A stretch of DNA of 64,000 nt from Saprospiraceae bacterium (GTDB lineage Bacteria > Bacteroidota > Bacteroidia > Chitinophagales > Saprospiraceae). The notes below the pieces were generated by a model. The model had not been told where the DNA came from, ran no database searches, and worked only from the letters and a program-made list of their open reading frames with translations. Where the stretch lies: positions 1 to 64,000 of the forward strand of contig JALHLK010000016.1 of NCBI GenBank assembly GCA_022844565.1, given 5' to 3'. Positions within the stretch are counted from its first letter, which is position 1, and each line of letters starts with the position of its first letter. Positions 38,471 to 47,964 of the stretch are shown here, in pieces. The translations under genes and the position numbers were made by a program.

Positions 38471-41011
38471 ATGATAAAAATATTTCAACTTTTGCTCTTT
38501 ATTTTGATCTGCCTACCTTCTGGTGCTCAAGACATGATCAAGCGATTTGCACCATTTGATCCTTCGATACCAACGCCCAAGGAGTTTTTTGGGTTTGAGG
38601 TGGGTGAAAAAATGATACGTCATGACCAAATTGTAGCCTATTTTGAAAAATTAGCCCAAGTATCGGAAAATGCCAACTTTACTGTCTATGGTCAAACATA
38701 TGAAGGTAGAAAATTGGTTTTATTGACTTTGGGATCCGCAAAACACTTAAATAGCTTAGAAGATATACGAAAAAAACATGTATCTTTTAATGATGCTTAT
38801 GATGATAAATTAGCAAACGAACTACCTATCATTGTCAATATGGGCTATTCTGTGCATGGCAACGAGCCTTCTGCGGCGGAATCAGGTGTTTTATTGGCCT
38901 ACACTATGTTAGCTTCAAAAAATCCCGACATTAAGAAGTATATGGAAGAAGCAATAATATTCTTTGACCCGATGCTCAATCCTGATGGTCGTGGAAGATT
39001 TGAACAATGGACCAACTCTTATAAAAGTGAGCATCTCTCTGCAGATAATGATGACGCAGAGCACAATGAAGAATGGCCAAGAGGAAGAGGCAATCACTAT
39101 TGGTTTGATTTAAACAGAGATTGGATTTTGGGTATTCATCCTGAATCAAAAAGTAAACTGACATGGTATCATCAATGGTATCCAAATGTGATAGGTGATT
39201 TTCATGAAATGGGTACTTTCAGTTCTTTCTTCTTCGAACCTATGAAAAATAATGGCTCAGCTAATCCAATTATGCCGGTCGAAAATTACACTACTCTGAA
39301 TGACATATTTGCTAAATATTTTCAAAAAGAAATGGATGGTATAGGTTCTCTATATTTCACTAAAGATGTTTTTGATGGTACTTACCCAGGTTATGGTTCC
39401 TCTTATGGAGATTTACAAGGTGGATTGGCCTTGTTGTTTGAGCAAGCAAGTTCACGAGGGTTTGTGCAAAATACACCTTTTGGTGAATTGACCTTTCCAT
39501 TTACAATCAGAAATCAATATCTAAGTGGTGTGGCAACGATACAGGCAGCAGTTGAGAATAAAGCAAGACTTAGAAAGTATCAAAATTATTTTTTCACATC
39601 AGCCTTGAAAAATGCAGATACAGACAAGGTCAAAGCATACACATTTTCCAACGATCCTTCCGATATGAATAAAACGAAAGAATTTGTTGAAAAAATGTTA
39701 CTCCACAGAGTAAAAATGTATCAATCTACAGATGGTAATTCTATCATCATTCCTACAAAACAAGCTCAATATAGAATTGTACAGACCGCATTTGAAGCAT
39801 ATAGTGAATATAGGGATAGTGTCTTTTATGATGCCTCTGCATGGTCGTTAGCCAACTTTTATAATATCAAATTCAAAGGTGAGCGATCTCTTCCAAAATT
39901 AGGAGCAGAAATTGCCGACCTGCACATATTTAAATCAGCACATGCCGCTATAAAATCAGATTATGCTTACTTGATGCATTGGTCAGATATAAACAGTGCT
40001 GGAGCGGTAAATTATTTACAATCAAAAGGCATTGTCGTCGCTTCAGCTTCAAAACCCTTCACTATCAAAACAATGGTAGGCAAAGAGGTTGATTTTACAT
40101 ATGGTTCAATAGTAATACCTGTGGCAAAACAAAAAGAATCTAGTGACAAGGTATTTGAACTGATCAAGGAATCAGAAAAAAGATTTAACATCAATATGCA
40201 TTCAGTAGCGACAGGATACAGTACAAATGGATTTGATCTCGGCAGTGGAAGAGTTCTAACACTTAAACAAGTGAAACCACTGTTGATTATAGGAGAAGGT
40301 ACTTCGTCACTAGAAGCTGGTGAAGTTTGGCATCATTTTGATCAAAAAATCAAAACACCTTTGACCAAAATCATGACCCATCGCATGAGAAATAGTGATT
40401 TAAGCAAGTACAATACTTTAATCATGGTTTCTGGTGATTATAGCATGTTAGATTCGGGTACAATCCAGAAAATTAGGAATTGGACGGCAGAAGGCAACAC
40501 TTTAATTACCATTGGCTCAGCTGTACAATGGGCTATCAATAATAAAATAGTGAATGAAAAATTAGTATCAAAACCAAAAGAAGATAGCATAGTAACCAGA
40601 ATGCCTTATGACCAAGCAAGTGAACTCATCGGCCGCGAAAGATTAGGAGGCGTAATTTTAAAATCTACCATCGATTTAACCCATCCATTATCCTTTGGAT
40701 ATAAAGATGCAGAATTACCAGTTTACAAAAACAATTTAGTGTGGCTTTCACAAAGTAAGAATCCATATTCAACGGTTGGTGTTTATCCTCCAAATCCTCA
40801 TATCGATGGTTTTATTTCAAAGGACATTCAGAAAAACTATATTCCGAAAGCAGTTTCATCGGTTGTAAGTCAAGTAGGTAGAGGTAGAGCAATTCTTCTA
40901 ACCAATAATCCTTTGTTTAGAGGGAGTTGGTATGGTACTCAAAAGGTGTTTGACAATGCAGTGTTTTTGGGAAGTATTATGTCCGTGCCAAGTGGAGGTG
41001 GAAGCTTTTAG
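38471..41011 (+). CDS. secreted M14 family zinc carboxypeptidase
   Basis: This 846-residue protein has a signal peptide (1-19). An M14 carboxypeptidase domain spans about residues 45-380: zinc ligands in VHGNEPSAAES (HxxE), the substrate-binding tract NPDGRGRFEQW, the second histidine ligand in IGDFHEMG, and the catalytic Glu in LLFEQASSRG. The C-terminal half (about 490-800) looks like a class I glutamine-amidotransferase-like or ThuA-like accessory domain (VKPLLIIGEGTSSLEAGEVW). It starts a run of three secreted peptidases. The start codon follows the long AT-rich gap. Confidence 0.9.
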   Translation: MIKIFQLLLFILICLPSGAQDMIKRFAPFDPSIPTPKEFFGFEVGEKMIRHDQIVAYFEKLAQVSENANFTVYGQTYEGRKLVLLTLGSAKHLNSLEDIRKKHVSFNDAYDDKLANELPIIVNMGYSVHGNEPSAAESGVLLAYTMLASKNPDIKKYMEEAIIFFDPMLNPDGRGRFEQWTNSYKSEHLSADNDDAEHNEEWPRGRGNHYWFDLNRDWILGIHPESKSKLTWYHQWYPNVIGDFHEMGTFSSFFFEPMKNNGSANPIMPVENYTTLNDIFAKYFQKEMDGIGSLYFTKDVFDGTYPGYGSSYGDLQGGLALLFEQASSRGFVQNTPFGELTFPFTIRNQYLSGVATIQAAVENKARLRKYQNYFFTSALKNADTDKVKAYTFSNDPSDMNKTKEFVEKMLLHRVKMYQSTDGNSIIIPTKQAQYRIVQTAFEAYSEYRDSVFYDASAWSLANFYNIKFKGERSLPKLGAEIADLHIFKSAHAAIKSDYAYLMHWSDINSAGAVNYLQSKGIVVASASKPFTIKTMVGKEVDFTYGSIVIPVAKQKESSDKVFELIKESEKRFNINMHSVATGYSTNGFDLGSGRVLTLKQVKPLLIIGEGTSSLEAGEVWHHFDQKIKTPLTKIMTHRMRNSDLSKYNTLIMVSGDYSMLDSGTIQKIRNWTAEGNTLITIGSAVQWAINNKIVNEKLVSKPKEDSIVTRMPYDQASELIGRERLGGVILKSTIDLTHPLSFGYKDAELPVYKNNLVWLSQSKNPYSTVGVYPPNPHIDGFISKDIQKNYIPKAVSSVVSQVGRGRAILLTNNPLFRGSWYGTQKVFDNAVFLGSIMSVPSGGGSF

Positions 41012-41095
41012 CTATGAGCAATTAGCTGTTTGCTATTAGAAGTTAAACCAGCAAAACGAAGTCCGCCATGGCATGAGTAAAAAGTCGAAACAAGC

Positions 41096-41210
41096 GAAGC
41101 GAAGTCAATCCAAAGGGGAAGTCAAAAGTTAAAGATCAACAGCCAGAAACTAAAGACAAACAGCTAAAGATCCACAGCCAAAGACCAAAGACCAACAGCC
41201 AAAGACCAAA
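41096..41210. repeat. degenerate short tandem repeats between peptidase genes
   Basis: Variants of AACAGCCAAAGACCAAAGA recur several times with small changes, following a stretch of AAGTC/GAAGC-rich sequence. There is no coding potential. It resembles the low-complexity spacers seen elsewhere in this window (46944-47170). Confidence 0.55.
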
Positions 41211-41237
41211 TTAATTGAAATAATTAAATAATAAAAT

Positions 41238-43310
41238 ATGAATAAAAAGTTATTGTTGATGATATGCTTGGTTACAAGTAGCATGCTTTATGGGCAATTT
41301 AAGCCATTATTAAATGAAATGGAGCAAATGTTTTTGGAAAAGCAGGACAAAAGTCGTTTTAAGACGCATTTGTATGGCTTGACAGAATTGCCTCACATTA
41401 CAGCATCCAAAAACAATGAGAAAGTAAGGGATTATATTGTAAAATCAATGAAGGATGCAGGATTGAAAGTAGAAGTTTTTCCTTATGATATTTATTTGCC
41501 TGTTATGCCAGGTTATACAGCGGCTGAATTAGTTACACCTGTTAGAATGCCACTCAACAATAAAGAAAATATCTTTAAAGAAGATCGTTTTTCAGGGCAT
41601 CCTGATCTTACGCAGGGTTTCAATGCATACACAGGATCAGGTGATGTGACAGCAGAAGTAGTATATGTGAATATGGGGCGAAAAGAAGATTTTGAGCAAT
41701 TAGCAGCAATGGGCATTTCTGTAAAAGGTAAAATTGCCCTGGCAAGATATGGAGGTAACTTCAGAGGGTATAAAGCTAAATTTGCTGAGCAATATGGTGC
41801 GATTGGTCTACTTATTTTTACAGATCCTGGAGACAGTGGTTATATGAAAGGATTAGTATATCCCGAGGGTCCGTATTATGATGAATCAAGTATCCAGAGA
41901 GGTTCTTTACTGACACTACCCTACTCAGGAGATCCATTGACACCTATGCAACCCGCTTTGCCAATAGATGGCACGAAAAAGATTGAGCGATTAAAACCCG
42001 AAGACGTCAAGGAACTGCATTATATACCAGTAATGCCTCTTTCTTATGGATCTGCAAAAGAAATTATTGCAAGAATGAAGGGAAAACCGGTGCCAGCAGC
42101 ATGGCAAGGAGGTCTTCCTTATACTTATAGAATAGAAGGTGGACCAGATTTAAAAGTAAGAGTCAATGTAAAGCAAGAACATAAGACTCAAAGAGTTTAT
42201 AATATTATAGGCACTTTAGAAGGAAGCGAAAATCCAAATGAATGGGTTATCGCGGGATGTCATTACGATGCATGGAATTTTGGGTCAATAGATCCAAACA
42301 GTGGCACTGCAATGTTACTTGGGGTTGCCGAAACATTAGGTAAAATGGCCAAAGAAGGTAAAAAACCGAAGAGAACTATCAAAATAGGACATTGGGATGC
42401 CGAAGAAGTTGGAATAATAGGGGCAACTGAATGGGTAGAACATTTTAGAGACGAACTCAATACCAATACGATAGCATATCTCAACGCGGACGCTGCTGTT
42501 GGAGGGAAAAACTTTGGTGGTGGTGCAAGCCCTACATTAAAAGATGTGATGATTACTACAACCTCTAAAGTACAGTATCCAGACTCTAGCAAAAGTGTGC
42601 TAGATATGTGGAAAGGAAAAGAAAAGGAGCCAGCTATTGGTAACTTAGGGGGGGGATCAGATCATTTGCCTTTTTACACACATGTGGGAATTCCTTCTTG
42701 GAGTGGAGGCACAGGAGGCGTATCAATCTATCACTCTATTTTCGATAATTTAAGTTATTACGAAAGATTTACAGACCCCGATTTTAAATTTGGGCCAATG
42801 GTGGAGCAAGTATTTGGTTTTGCTCTCATGGACTTAGCTTCTAATAATTTAATCCCTTACGGATTGAACAGATATGGTGTAGATAGCAAAAAACACTTCG
42901 AAGATTTACAAAAGTCTTTCACTAATTTATTGACTGAATCAAAATCAACTTTCAATTTTACTAAATTGATCGCTGCAGCTGATAAATTAACAGATGCAGG
43001 AGCAAAATGTGCGACTGCCCTAATGAAAGCAAATCCTAAGCACCTAAAAGAAGTAAACCAACGATTGATTAAATTGGAGCGATATTGGATAGACGGAGAC
43101 GGTATGCCTTATGGGAAATGGCATAAATCGTTATATGTGAGTTCTGATCCTTACAGCGGCTATGCTTCTTGGATGATGCCAGCTTTTCACTATGAGCTAA
43201 GCTTAAAAAATACAACAAATCTATTAAGTTGGGAAACTAAATATCTTGCAGCGATGAATAATTTAGCCAACGAATTGACTGAAATTCAAAAATTAGCTGT
43301 AAAAAAATAG
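41238..43310 (+). CDS. secreted M28 peptidase (glutamate carboxypeptidase II/PSMA-like)
   Basis: This 690-residue protein has a signal peptide (1-20, ending LYGQ). Domain order fits PSMA-like enzymes: a protease-associated domain (about 105-300, VKGKIALARYGGNFRGYKA), the M28 dinuclear zinc core (CHYDAWNFGSIDPNSGTA, then WDAEEVGIIGATEWVE with the catalytic EE, NADAAVGG, and IYHSIFDN) and a C-terminal dimerisation-like domain. It removes acidic or other residues from peptide C-termini. It lies 226 bp after the M14 gene and 3 bp before the S9 gene. Confidence 0.93.
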   Translation: MNKKLLLMICLVTSSMLYGQFKPLLNEMEQMFLEKQDKSRFKTHLYGLTELPHITASKNNEKVRDYIVKSMKDAGLKVEVFPYDIYLPVMPGYTAAELVTPVRMPLNNKENIFKEDRFSGHPDLTQGFNAYTGSGDVTAEVVYVNMGRKEDFEQLAAMGISVKGKIALARYGGNFRGYKAKFAEQYGAIGLLIFTDPGDSGYMKGLVYPEGPYYDESSIQRGSLLTLPYSGDPLTPMQPALPIDGTKKIERLKPEDVKELHYIPVMPLSYGSAKEIIARMKGKPVPAAWQGGLPYTYRIEGGPDLKVRVNVKQEHKTQRVYNIIGTLEGSENPNEWVIAGCHYDAWNFGSIDPNSGTAMLLGVAETLGKMAKEGKKPKRTIKIGHWDAEEVGIIGATEWVEHFRDELNTNTIAYLNADAAVGGKNFGGGASPTLKDVMITTTSKVQYPDSSKSVLDMWKGKEKEPAIGNLGGGSDHLPFYTHVGIPSWSGGTGGVSIYHSIFDNLSYYERFTDPDFKFGPMVEQVFGFALMDLASNNLIPYGLNRYGVDSKKHFEDLQKSFTNLLTESKSTFNFTKLIAAADKLTDAGAKCATALMKANPKHLKEVNQRLIKLERYWIDGDGMPYGKWHKSLYVSSDPYSGYASWMMPAFHYELSLKNTTNLLSWETKYLAAMNNLANELTEIQKLAVKK

Positions 43311-43313
43311 AAT

Positions 43314-45584
43314 ATGAAAAAGCAATTAGTAAAAAATATAAATATGCTTTTTACCTGGTTAAGTGTTTTTGCATTTACCCAAACCTTCAAGGGAGCCCAA
43401 AAGAATTTGGTTAGAAATGCGCTCTCAATTAGTGTGTTTTTTCTATTTTTTATTTCCTCGCAGCCGTCTTATGCTCAAAAATCTGTCACATTAGAAGACA
43501 TTTGGACGCTTGGTAGTTTGAATGCAAGAGGAGTACCTGGATTCAATTTTATGAATGATGGCAAACATTATACAAGAAATGAAAGAGGAAATATAGAGCA
43601 ATATGATTTACTGACAGGTCAAAAAGTGACAACTATTTTTGATGCATCCGTTCATAAAGGTAAAGATGGATTTACCGCTATGAGTAGTTATGAATTTAAT
43701 AAAGATGAGTCACAAATTTTAATTTTAGCCAACTCAGAATCAATATTCAGACGTTCAAGCAAAGAAAACTGTTTTGTTTTTGATGTAAAATCTAAGGCGC
43801 TAAAGTCCATAAGTGGTAATAAAAAATTTAGTAATCCTAGTTTTTCGCCAGATGGTAGTAAATTGGCCTACACTTATGAATTTAATATGTATGTATACGA
43901 CCTAAAAACAAGTAAAGAAACACAAATCACCAAAGATGGTCAAAAAAATGCTATTTTAAATGGATTGTGTGATTGGGTCTATGAAGAAGAATTTGGATTT
44001 ACAAAGGCTTTTGAATGGAACAGTGCATCTGATCAGATAGCTTTTATAAGATTTGACGAAAAGGAAGTTCCGATGTTTTCTATGGAAATATACAATAATG
44101 ACATGTATCCTGCTGCAGAAACTTTTAAGTATCCAAAAGTTGGCGAAAAAAATTCAGTTGTTACCGTCCATTTATTCGATTTAAAAAGTAAAAAGGTTAC
44201 ATTGGCCGATGTTGGCAGTTTGAATGATCAATATGTTCCAAGAATAAAATGGACGAATCAATCAAATAATGTATGTATCTACAAATTGAATAGACATCAA
44301 AATGATTTAACATTATACAATTACGATACAAAAAGTAAAAAAGCAAGTGTTCTATTTAATGAAACCAACAAATATTTCATTGACATTCATGATGATTTGA
44401 CCTTCTTAAAGGATAATAGTGGTTTTATTTGGACTTCTGAAAAAAATGGATTTAATCAAGTTTTCTTATATGGCATGGATGGTAAGGAAAAGGTTGTATT
44501 GACACCTGGTTCTTTTGATGTAATTAGGCTCTACGGAGTGGATGAGGTTAATAAGAAAGCTTATTATTTAGCAGCAGAGAAATCGCAAAGGGAACATCAA
44601 GTATTTGAAGTAGGTCTCGATGGTAAAAATAAGCGATTAATGACAGATTCAAAAGGTATGAATATAGCTCAGTTTAGCTCTACTTTTGACTATTTTGTCC
44701 ACAATAATAGTACCATAAATACGCCACCGACGTATACCGTCAAAGATAGAAGTACAAAAGCAATTAGAGTCATTGAAAGTAACACAACGTTGAGTAAAAA
44801 TTTAGAAAATTACATTATCTCTGATGCAGAATTTTTTGATTTTAAAACATCGGAAGCTGTCCAGCTAAATGGCTACATGATCAAGCCAAAACATTTTAAT
44901 ACCAATAGGAAGTATCCCGTATTTATGTTTCAATATAGTGGTCCAAATAGCCAACAAGTTACAGATGGTTGGAAAGGAAGCAATTATCTTTGGTTTCAGC
45001 ATCTTGCAGAAAAAGGATATATTGTAGTGTGTGTAGACCCACGTGGCACAGGAGCGAGAGGCGAAGAATTTAGAAAGCAAACCTACTTAAAATTAGGCCA
45101 CTATGAAACAATCGACCAAATTGAGTCAGCAAAATATCTAGCATCATTGCCCTATGTGGATGGATCAAGAATAGGTATCTATGGATGGAGTTATGGTGGA
45201 TATATGTCAAGTCTGTGTATTTTAAAAGGAAATGATGTGTTTAAAGCTGCAATAGCTGTAGCACCTGTAATCAATTGGAAATGGTATGATACAATTTACA
45301 CAGAGCGTTACATGCGTACTTATAACGAAAATATGAAAGGTTATGATGAAAACAGCCCAATCAATTTTGCAGATAGGCTAAAAGGTAAGTATCTCCTTGT
45401 TCATGGTATGGCTGATGACAATGTACATTATCAGAATTCTGTTGAAATGTCAAATGCACTTATCAATGCAAATCGACAATTTGAAATGTTGTATTATCCA
45501 AATAAAAATCATGGTATATTTGGTGGGAATGCTCGGATTCACTTGTATACAAAAATGACTGATTTTATAATAAATAATTTATAG
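43314..45584 (+). CDS. dipeptidyl-peptidase IV-type S9 serine peptidase
   Basis: This 756-residue protein has an N-terminal beta-propeller (DPPIV_N) whose DWVYEEEFG carries the paired glutamates that anchor the substrate N-terminus in DPP-IV. An alpha/beta-hydrolase S9 domain follows, with catalytic Ser in GWSYGGYMSS, Asp in GMADDNVHY and His in NKNHGIFG. It cleaves X-Pro or X-Ala dipeptides. The N-terminus is unusually long: two hydrophobic stretches precede the cleavage-like PSYAQ at about residue 54, so the true start may be internal. It is coupled to the M28 gene (3 bp gap). Confidence 0.93.
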   Translation: MKKQLVKNINMLFTWLSVFAFTQTFKGAQKNLVRNALSISVFFLFFISSQPSYAQKSVTLEDIWTLGSLNARGVPGFNFMNDGKHYTRNERGNIEQYDLLTGQKVTTIFDASVHKGKDGFTAMSSYEFNKDESQILILANSESIFRRSSKENCFVFDVKSKALKSISGNKKFSNPSFSPDGSKLAYTYEFNMYVYDLKTSKETQITKDGQKNAILNGLCDWVYEEEFGFTKAFEWNSASDQIAFIRFDEKEVPMFSMEIYNNDMYPAAETFKYPKVGEKNSVVTVHLFDLKSKKVTLADVGSLNDQYVPRIKWTNQSNNVCIYKLNRHQNDLTLYNYDTKSKKASVLFNETNKYFIDIHDDLTFLKDNSGFIWTSEKNGFNQVFLYGMDGKEKVVLTPGSFDVIRLYGVDEVNKKAYYLAAEKSQREHQVFEVGLDGKNKRLMTDSKGMNIAQFSSTFDYFVHNNSTINTPPTYTVKDRSTKAIRVIESNTTLSKNLENYIISDAEFFDFKTSEAVQLNGYMIKPKHFNTNRKYPVFMFQYSGPNSQQVTDGWKGSNYLWFQHLAEKGYIVVCVDPRGTGARGEEFRKQTYLKLGHYETIDQIESAKYLASLPYVDGSRIGIYGWSYGGYMSSLCILKGNDVFKAAIAVAPVINWKWYDTIYTERYMRTYNENMKGYDENSPINFADRLKGKYLLVHGMADDNVHYQNSVEMSNALINANRQFEMLYYPNKNHGIFGGNARIHLYTKMTDFIINNL

Positions 45585-45593
45585 TCAAGAAAT

Positions 45594-46943
45594 TTGAATT
45601 TTCCAGAGGAATTTAAAAATAGTATGGAGTCTTTACTTGGTGAAGACTCTATTTATTTTTTTAACGCTTTAGAAAGTCAAAGCCCTACTTCTTTAAGAAT
45701 CAACAAACAAAAATTCAATGCTTCATTTGACCACAATGAACAAATCCCTTGGAACAGCTTAGGAAGATATTTACTTTCTAGACCTTCTTTTACTTTAGAC
45801 CCTACTTTTCATGCAGGCTCATACTACGTACAAGAAGCATCGAGTATGATAATCACCCAAATTTTACTTCAATTGGGTTTAGAGAATAAATCTTTAAAAG
45901 TTTTGGACTTATGTGCCGCACCTGGAGGTAAGACTACCTTATTACATGATAATTTAAATTGCGAAAGTGTTATTGTTGCAAATGAGGTCATCAAAAATAG
46001 AGCAAATATTCTTAAGGAAAACATCATCAAATGGGGATGTAAAAACGTTATCGTTACATCTGTAGACCCAACGTACTTTCAAAAATCTGGGCTTACATTT
46101 GATCTCATTTTGGTAGATGCTCCATGCAGTGGTGAAGGAATGTTTCGTAAAGATACTGATGCTATTAAAGAATGGTCACTCGATAGTGTAGCTCATTGTA
46201 GTTTGCGACAGAAAAGAATTCTAGATGATATAATCCCCTGTTTAAATCAAGATGGACACATCATCTATTCAACCTGTACGTTCAATCATCAAGAAAATAT
46301 TGATCAAGTAATTTATATGCAAAACCACTATGGATTAAAAAGTCTCCAAATAAATGTAAATGACGATTGGGGCGTCACGCACATTGCAAAAGAAAATGCC
46401 TCAGGATATCAATGTTACCCACACAAAACCAAAGGAGAAGGCTTTTTCTTTGCTGTTTTACAAAAAGACGAAGCTCCAAAACCACAAAGTGTTAAGTCAA
46501 ATCCCTCCAAACTGAAGCTCCTCAATTCCAAAGAAGTTGCACCAATGCAATCTTTTGTAACTCCTGATGTGCTCTCCTCAATTTATCAACATCCCAATGG
46601 AGATTGTTATCACCTAACTGATACCATTATAGAGTATACCCATATTGCGCAAAGCCAACTCAACCTGCAGTATGCAGGTGTAAAGCTTGGCACGCTTACC
46701 AAAAATCTATTCTTACCTGACCATGCCTTAGCCTTGTCTCCTATTCTTAACCAATCTGTTCCAACAATAGAACTCAACCTAGAAGATGCTCTATCCTATC
46801 TTCGACGCACTTTAACTTCTATTAATAGTTTAGGAAATGGATGGCAAATAGCACAATATCAAGGATTTAATCTGGGATGGTTTAAACAATTGGGAAATAG
46901 AATTAATAATTACTATCCTGTTGATTGGAGGGTTAGGATGTAA
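45594..46943 (+). CDS. RsmF/NOL1-NOP2-Sun family RNA (cytosine-5-)-methyltransferase
   Basis: This 449-residue protein starts at TTG 45594. The SAM-binding core has LDLCAAPGGKTTLL at about 105-118, the catalytic cysteines are in DAPCSGEGMFRKD and YSTCTFNHQEN, and the C-terminal third is the RsmF-specific PUA-like extension. RsmF methylates C1407 of 16S rRNA in E. coli; the exact site here is inferred from domain layout. It follows the S9 gene by 9 bp and may be transcribed with it. Confidence 0.9.
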   Translation: MNFPEEFKNSMESLLGEDSIYFFNALESQSPTSLRINKQKFNASFDHNEQIPWNSLGRYLLSRPSFTLDPTFHAGSYYVQEASSMIITQILLQLGLENKSLKVLDLCAAPGGKTTLLHDNLNCESVIVANEVIKNRANILKENIIKWGCKNVIVTSVDPTYFQKSGLTFDLILVDAPCSGEGMFRKDTDAIKEWSLDSVAHCSLRQKRILDDIIPCLNQDGHIIYSTCTFNHQENIDQVIYMQNHYGLKSLQINVNDDWGVTHIAKENASGYQCYPHKTKGEGFFFAVLQKDEAPKPQSVKSNPSKLKLLNSKEVAPMQSFVTPDVLSSIYQHPNGDCYHLTDTIIEYTHIAQSQLNLQYAGVKLGTLTKNLFLPDHALALSPILNQSVPTIELNLEDALSYLRRTLTSINSLGNGWQIAQYQGFNLGWFKQLGNRINNYYPVDWRVRM

Positions 46944-47035
46944 GGTTGTAATGCGTGAATGTGAGAAAACTTTAATGCTTGAATGCGAAAATGCTTGAAT
47001 GCGAGATGACTGAGTGATTGCGACGTTAGGAGCAA

Positions 47036-47059
47036 ATCGATTGAACGATTTCAATCGAT
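47036..47059. repeat. perfect short inverted repeat
   Basis: A 10-bp perfect stem with a 4-base loop in the intergenic spacer. Without a T-run on either side it is not an obvious terminator. Confidence 0.5.
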
Positions 47060-47280
47060 AACGAAGGAACCGAGCAAAACTTTGCGAGGCTACTTAAAAT
47101 GCTAATAGTTAAGGTAAAATGCGAGAATGATTGAATACGAGAATGGGAAATTGAAAATCAACAGACTAATATACCAATATACTAACGCATATTTGTGCAA
47201 TGAGAACTAAAGGCCAAAGAACAATCACTTGAAATTAATTAAAAATTATAGTCTATACCGAAAAAAACATTTTAAAGTCT

Positions 47281-47288
47281 TAAATTTG
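47281..47288 (+). promoter_or_regulatory. -7 box (TAAATTTG) for the deoxynucleoside kinase gene
   Basis: A TAnnTTTG match 32 bp before the GTG start at 47321. No -33 element is obvious. Confidence 0.4.
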
Positions 47289-47320
47289 AGCACTGAAATA
47301 ATCAATAGAACTTTTTTGCT

Positions 47321-47959
47321 GTGAATAATATAAAACATATAGCCATTGCCGGTAATATCGGGGCTGGTAAAACGACATTGACATCTTTATTGGCAAAGCA
47401 TTATCAATGGGATGCCATGTTTGAAGATACCAATACAAATCCATATCTATCAGATTTTTATGACGACATGAAGCGGTGGTCATTTAATTTACAAATTTAT
47501 TTCCTAAATAGTAGGTATTCGCAAGTTGTTGACATAAGAAAAGGAAATAGTACGGTAATACAAGATAGAACGATCTATGAAGATGCCCATATTTTTGCTC
47601 CAAATTTATACGATATGGGCCTTATGTCTGAAAGAGACTTCAGTAATTACACATCACTATTCGAGACAATGTCAGCTCAAATTCAGGGTCCTGATCTATT
47701 GATATATTTAAAAGCATCGATCTCGACTTTGGTTGATCATATACAGGTGCGAGGTAGAGATTACGAAGGGAGTATGTCGATTGACTATCTAAAAAGATTA
47801 AATAAAAGATACGACAATTGGATTGCGTCTTACAATCAAGGTCCTCTTTTAGTCATAAATTCTGATGAAATAGATTTTTTAAATAAGCAAGAAGATTTTG
47901 GTGAGATTGTATCAAAAATTGAGGCAGAAATAGGTGGTCTCTTTACATTATTTAAGTGA
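47321..47959 (+). CDS. deoxynucleoside kinase
   Basis: This 212-residue protein, GTG start, has a P-loop IAIAGNIGAGKTTL at residues 7-20, the DRTIYEDAHIF tract (the ERS/DR(T/S)-type motif of deoxynucleoside kinases) near 90, and the lid-like IQVRGRDYEGSMSIDYL near 145. It phosphorylates deoxynucleosides such as dA, dG or dC for salvage; the base specificity is not readable. Its stop overlaps a possible GTG start of the next gene. Confidence 0.9.
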   Translation: MNNIKHIAIAGNIGAGKTTLTSLLAKHYQWDAMFEDTNTNPYLSDFYDDMKRWSFNLQIYFLNSRYSQVVDIRKGNSTVIQDRTIYEDAHIFAPNLYDMGLMSERDFSNYTSLFETMSAQIQGPDLLIYLKASISTLVDHIQVRGRDYEGSMSIDYLKRLNKRYDNWIASYNQGPLLVINSDEIDFLNKQEDFGEIVSKIEAEIGGLFTLFK

Positions 47960-47964
47960 TCAAT

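Larger units (their letters stand above)
46944..47320. other. repeat-rich intergenic spacer
   Basis: This 377-bp gap begins with degenerate repeats of the type ATGCTTGAATGCGAAA (about 46950-47010). A perfect 10-bp stem ATCGATTGAA/TTCAATCGAT with loop CGAT follows at 47036-47059, then further GCGAGAATGATTGAATACGA-type repeats to about 47150. The -7 box of the kinase gene lies at 47281-47288. No ORF is supported. Confidence 0.5.

Noticed and set aside
41121-41209. A CRISPR array from regularly recurring AAAGACCAA units
   Set aside because: Units are about 12-20 bp, contiguous and degenerate, without spacers or cas genes.
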